A stretch of DNA of 28,500 nucleotides. Source: Tubiluchus corallicola. Taxonomy: Eukaryota > Priapulida > Priapulimorpha > Priapulimorphida > Tubiluchidae. The stretch's first letter is position 1. Every line of letters starts with the position of its first letter. The notes beneath the pieces were generated by a model. It was not told where the DNA came from. It saw only the letters and a program-made list of their open reading frames with translations, and ran no database searches. Below are positions 27,676 to 28,500 of this stretch, one piece after another. Made by a program: the position numbers and the translations under genes. Location of the stretch: positions 374,001 to 402,500 of the forward strand of contig JAQGDQ010000060.1 in assembly GCA_030141605.1 (NCBI GenBank). Reading direction: 5' to 3'.

Positions 27676-27779
27676 CATTGTGTTGAAATATGTGTGTGTT
27701 ACCACCGTTTACTTACGTTTTATTTAAGAAATGTCACAATCAAGTTCCAGGCCAGAAAAGAAAGATTTTCAAATAAGAA

Positions 27780-28225
27780 TAAATAACAGTGATCATGATA
27801 AACAAGAGAACATCCTTCATAAATAAAGCTTAGGTGCTGCCTTATTGCATACAGAGCTTGCATTAACAGTAATGCTGTATACAACTTGTAAATTTTAACT
27901 TCTGCGATGACCGTTTGGATCAGCTATTTTAACGGCAAGCCTTTTGCTACAAGTTTACGTAACATTCTGCAATGTTTGAAAAAATAATCACACTATTCCC
28001 TCTTGTCAATAAGAACAATAATGTGGTTTTTGATGAATCAGTGGTGCACACTGGGATGGCGATACAGTGCTGTTTTCCAAGTGGCACAAATATTTTAAAT
28101 TATTAAGAATTTTCCTCTTCAATTACAAAAGTCTTTCAAACAGCTAAGCGTATGGTAAGTAATACAACTTTATATGAAAATTTTTTGAGACATTTTAAAA
28201 TCCGCGTTTCTTGTACGGAAGAGAC
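27780..28225 (+). repeat. old dispersed repeat, copy 2 (partner at 3336-3910)
   Basis: Same-orientation homologue of 3336-3910, clearest from GCTGCCTTATTGCATACAG (27836) through TTTTTTGAGACATTTTAAA (28183-28201). Compared with copy 1 it lacks about 20-30 bp around 27985-28005. There is no coding potential. Confidence 0.65.
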
Positions 28226-28500
28226 TGAGTCCACAACAGTATTTCAGTCTTAAGTTATGATAACTGTACTTAATCATACGTCACTTGAGCAAAGTGTTTA
28301 ATTTAATTAACTTTATTAAGTCATTGTAAATTGGAATAATATAGCTAGTTAAATTGATCTGTTAGATAAAAAATTCATATCTATAGCCATCCAAGTGACT
28401 TTAAAGATATACTGCAGTTTCTAATATTTTTCATGTTAATTCAGTCCAATCAAGCCATCTGGCATCCATGATGAATAGATTCATGGATTTCACGGATGCA
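28226..28500. other. AT-rich DNA to the window end, no gene seen
   Basis: Nothing recognised beyond short near-repeated words at the end (GGCATCCATGATGAATAGATTCATGGATTT contains ATCCATGA/TTCATGGAT inverted words). Confidence 0.4.

Overview
This window reads as a gene-poor, repeat-rich stretch of an AT-rich eukaryotic nuclear genome, most likely a metazoan and probably an invertebrate. The placement is an inference. There are no long open frames, operons or Shine-Dalgarno-type gene starts. There are several tRNA-headed SINE-like copies, 3' tails of LINE-like elements ending in AATAAA-type motifs, a LINE reverse-transcriptase remnant, a hAT-like MITE, many mini- and microsatellites, and short AACCCT (TTAGGG-type) motifs. 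The longest open frames are microsatellite artefacts or begin at TTG, and I found no exon with a recognisable domain except the LINE fragment. No species could be identified.

Layout. 1-3300: mostly plain AT-rich DNA with a GAT/GAC repeat (961-1191) and a compact AP-1/RFX/E-box motif cluster (2001-2143). 3336-6003: an old dispersed repeat, a perfect 52-bp duplication, two minus-strand tRNA-like SINE copies, a LINE-like 3' tail, an inverted repeat pair, and a GC-richer RFX+ETS patch that is the best promoter candidate. 6000-8997: largely featureless apart from two old repeats with partners elsewhere in the window. 8998-11739: a 2.7-kb tandem array of about 62 copies of a 44-bp unit with local trimer (132-bp) higher-order structure. 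11740-16352: a hAT-like MITE, one copy of a GTCACAGG-rich dispersed element, a polypurine tract, a TAATTA-rich block, pentanucleotide repeats, a nuclear-receptor half-site cluster and a poly-A/GA microsatellite. 16353-19555: low-information DNA with a degraded LINE fragment and an NRF1 + tandem RFX motif patch. 19556-23575: a full SINE, a second GTCACAGG-element copy that runs into a 37-bp minisatellite (about 19 copies), a 5'-truncated inverted SINE abutting a hairpin, and a second LINE tail with an inverted partner. 23576-28500: three tandem repeats, a tRNA-Leu/Ser-like pseudo-tRNA, and the partner of the 3336 repeat.

Main outcome. No novel gene system is evident. The most informative signals are about genome dynamics: tandem arrays that appear to have grown out of parts of mobile elements (37-bp and 41-bp arrays), a SINE and a LINE-like family sharing a 3' tail, at least five repeat families represented twice within 28.5 kb, and an AGGTCA nuclear-receptor half-site carried in nearly every unit of the 44-bp satellite. 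All functional readings of motifs are inferences from short sequence matches. Alignments were made by eye, so identity figures are approximate.
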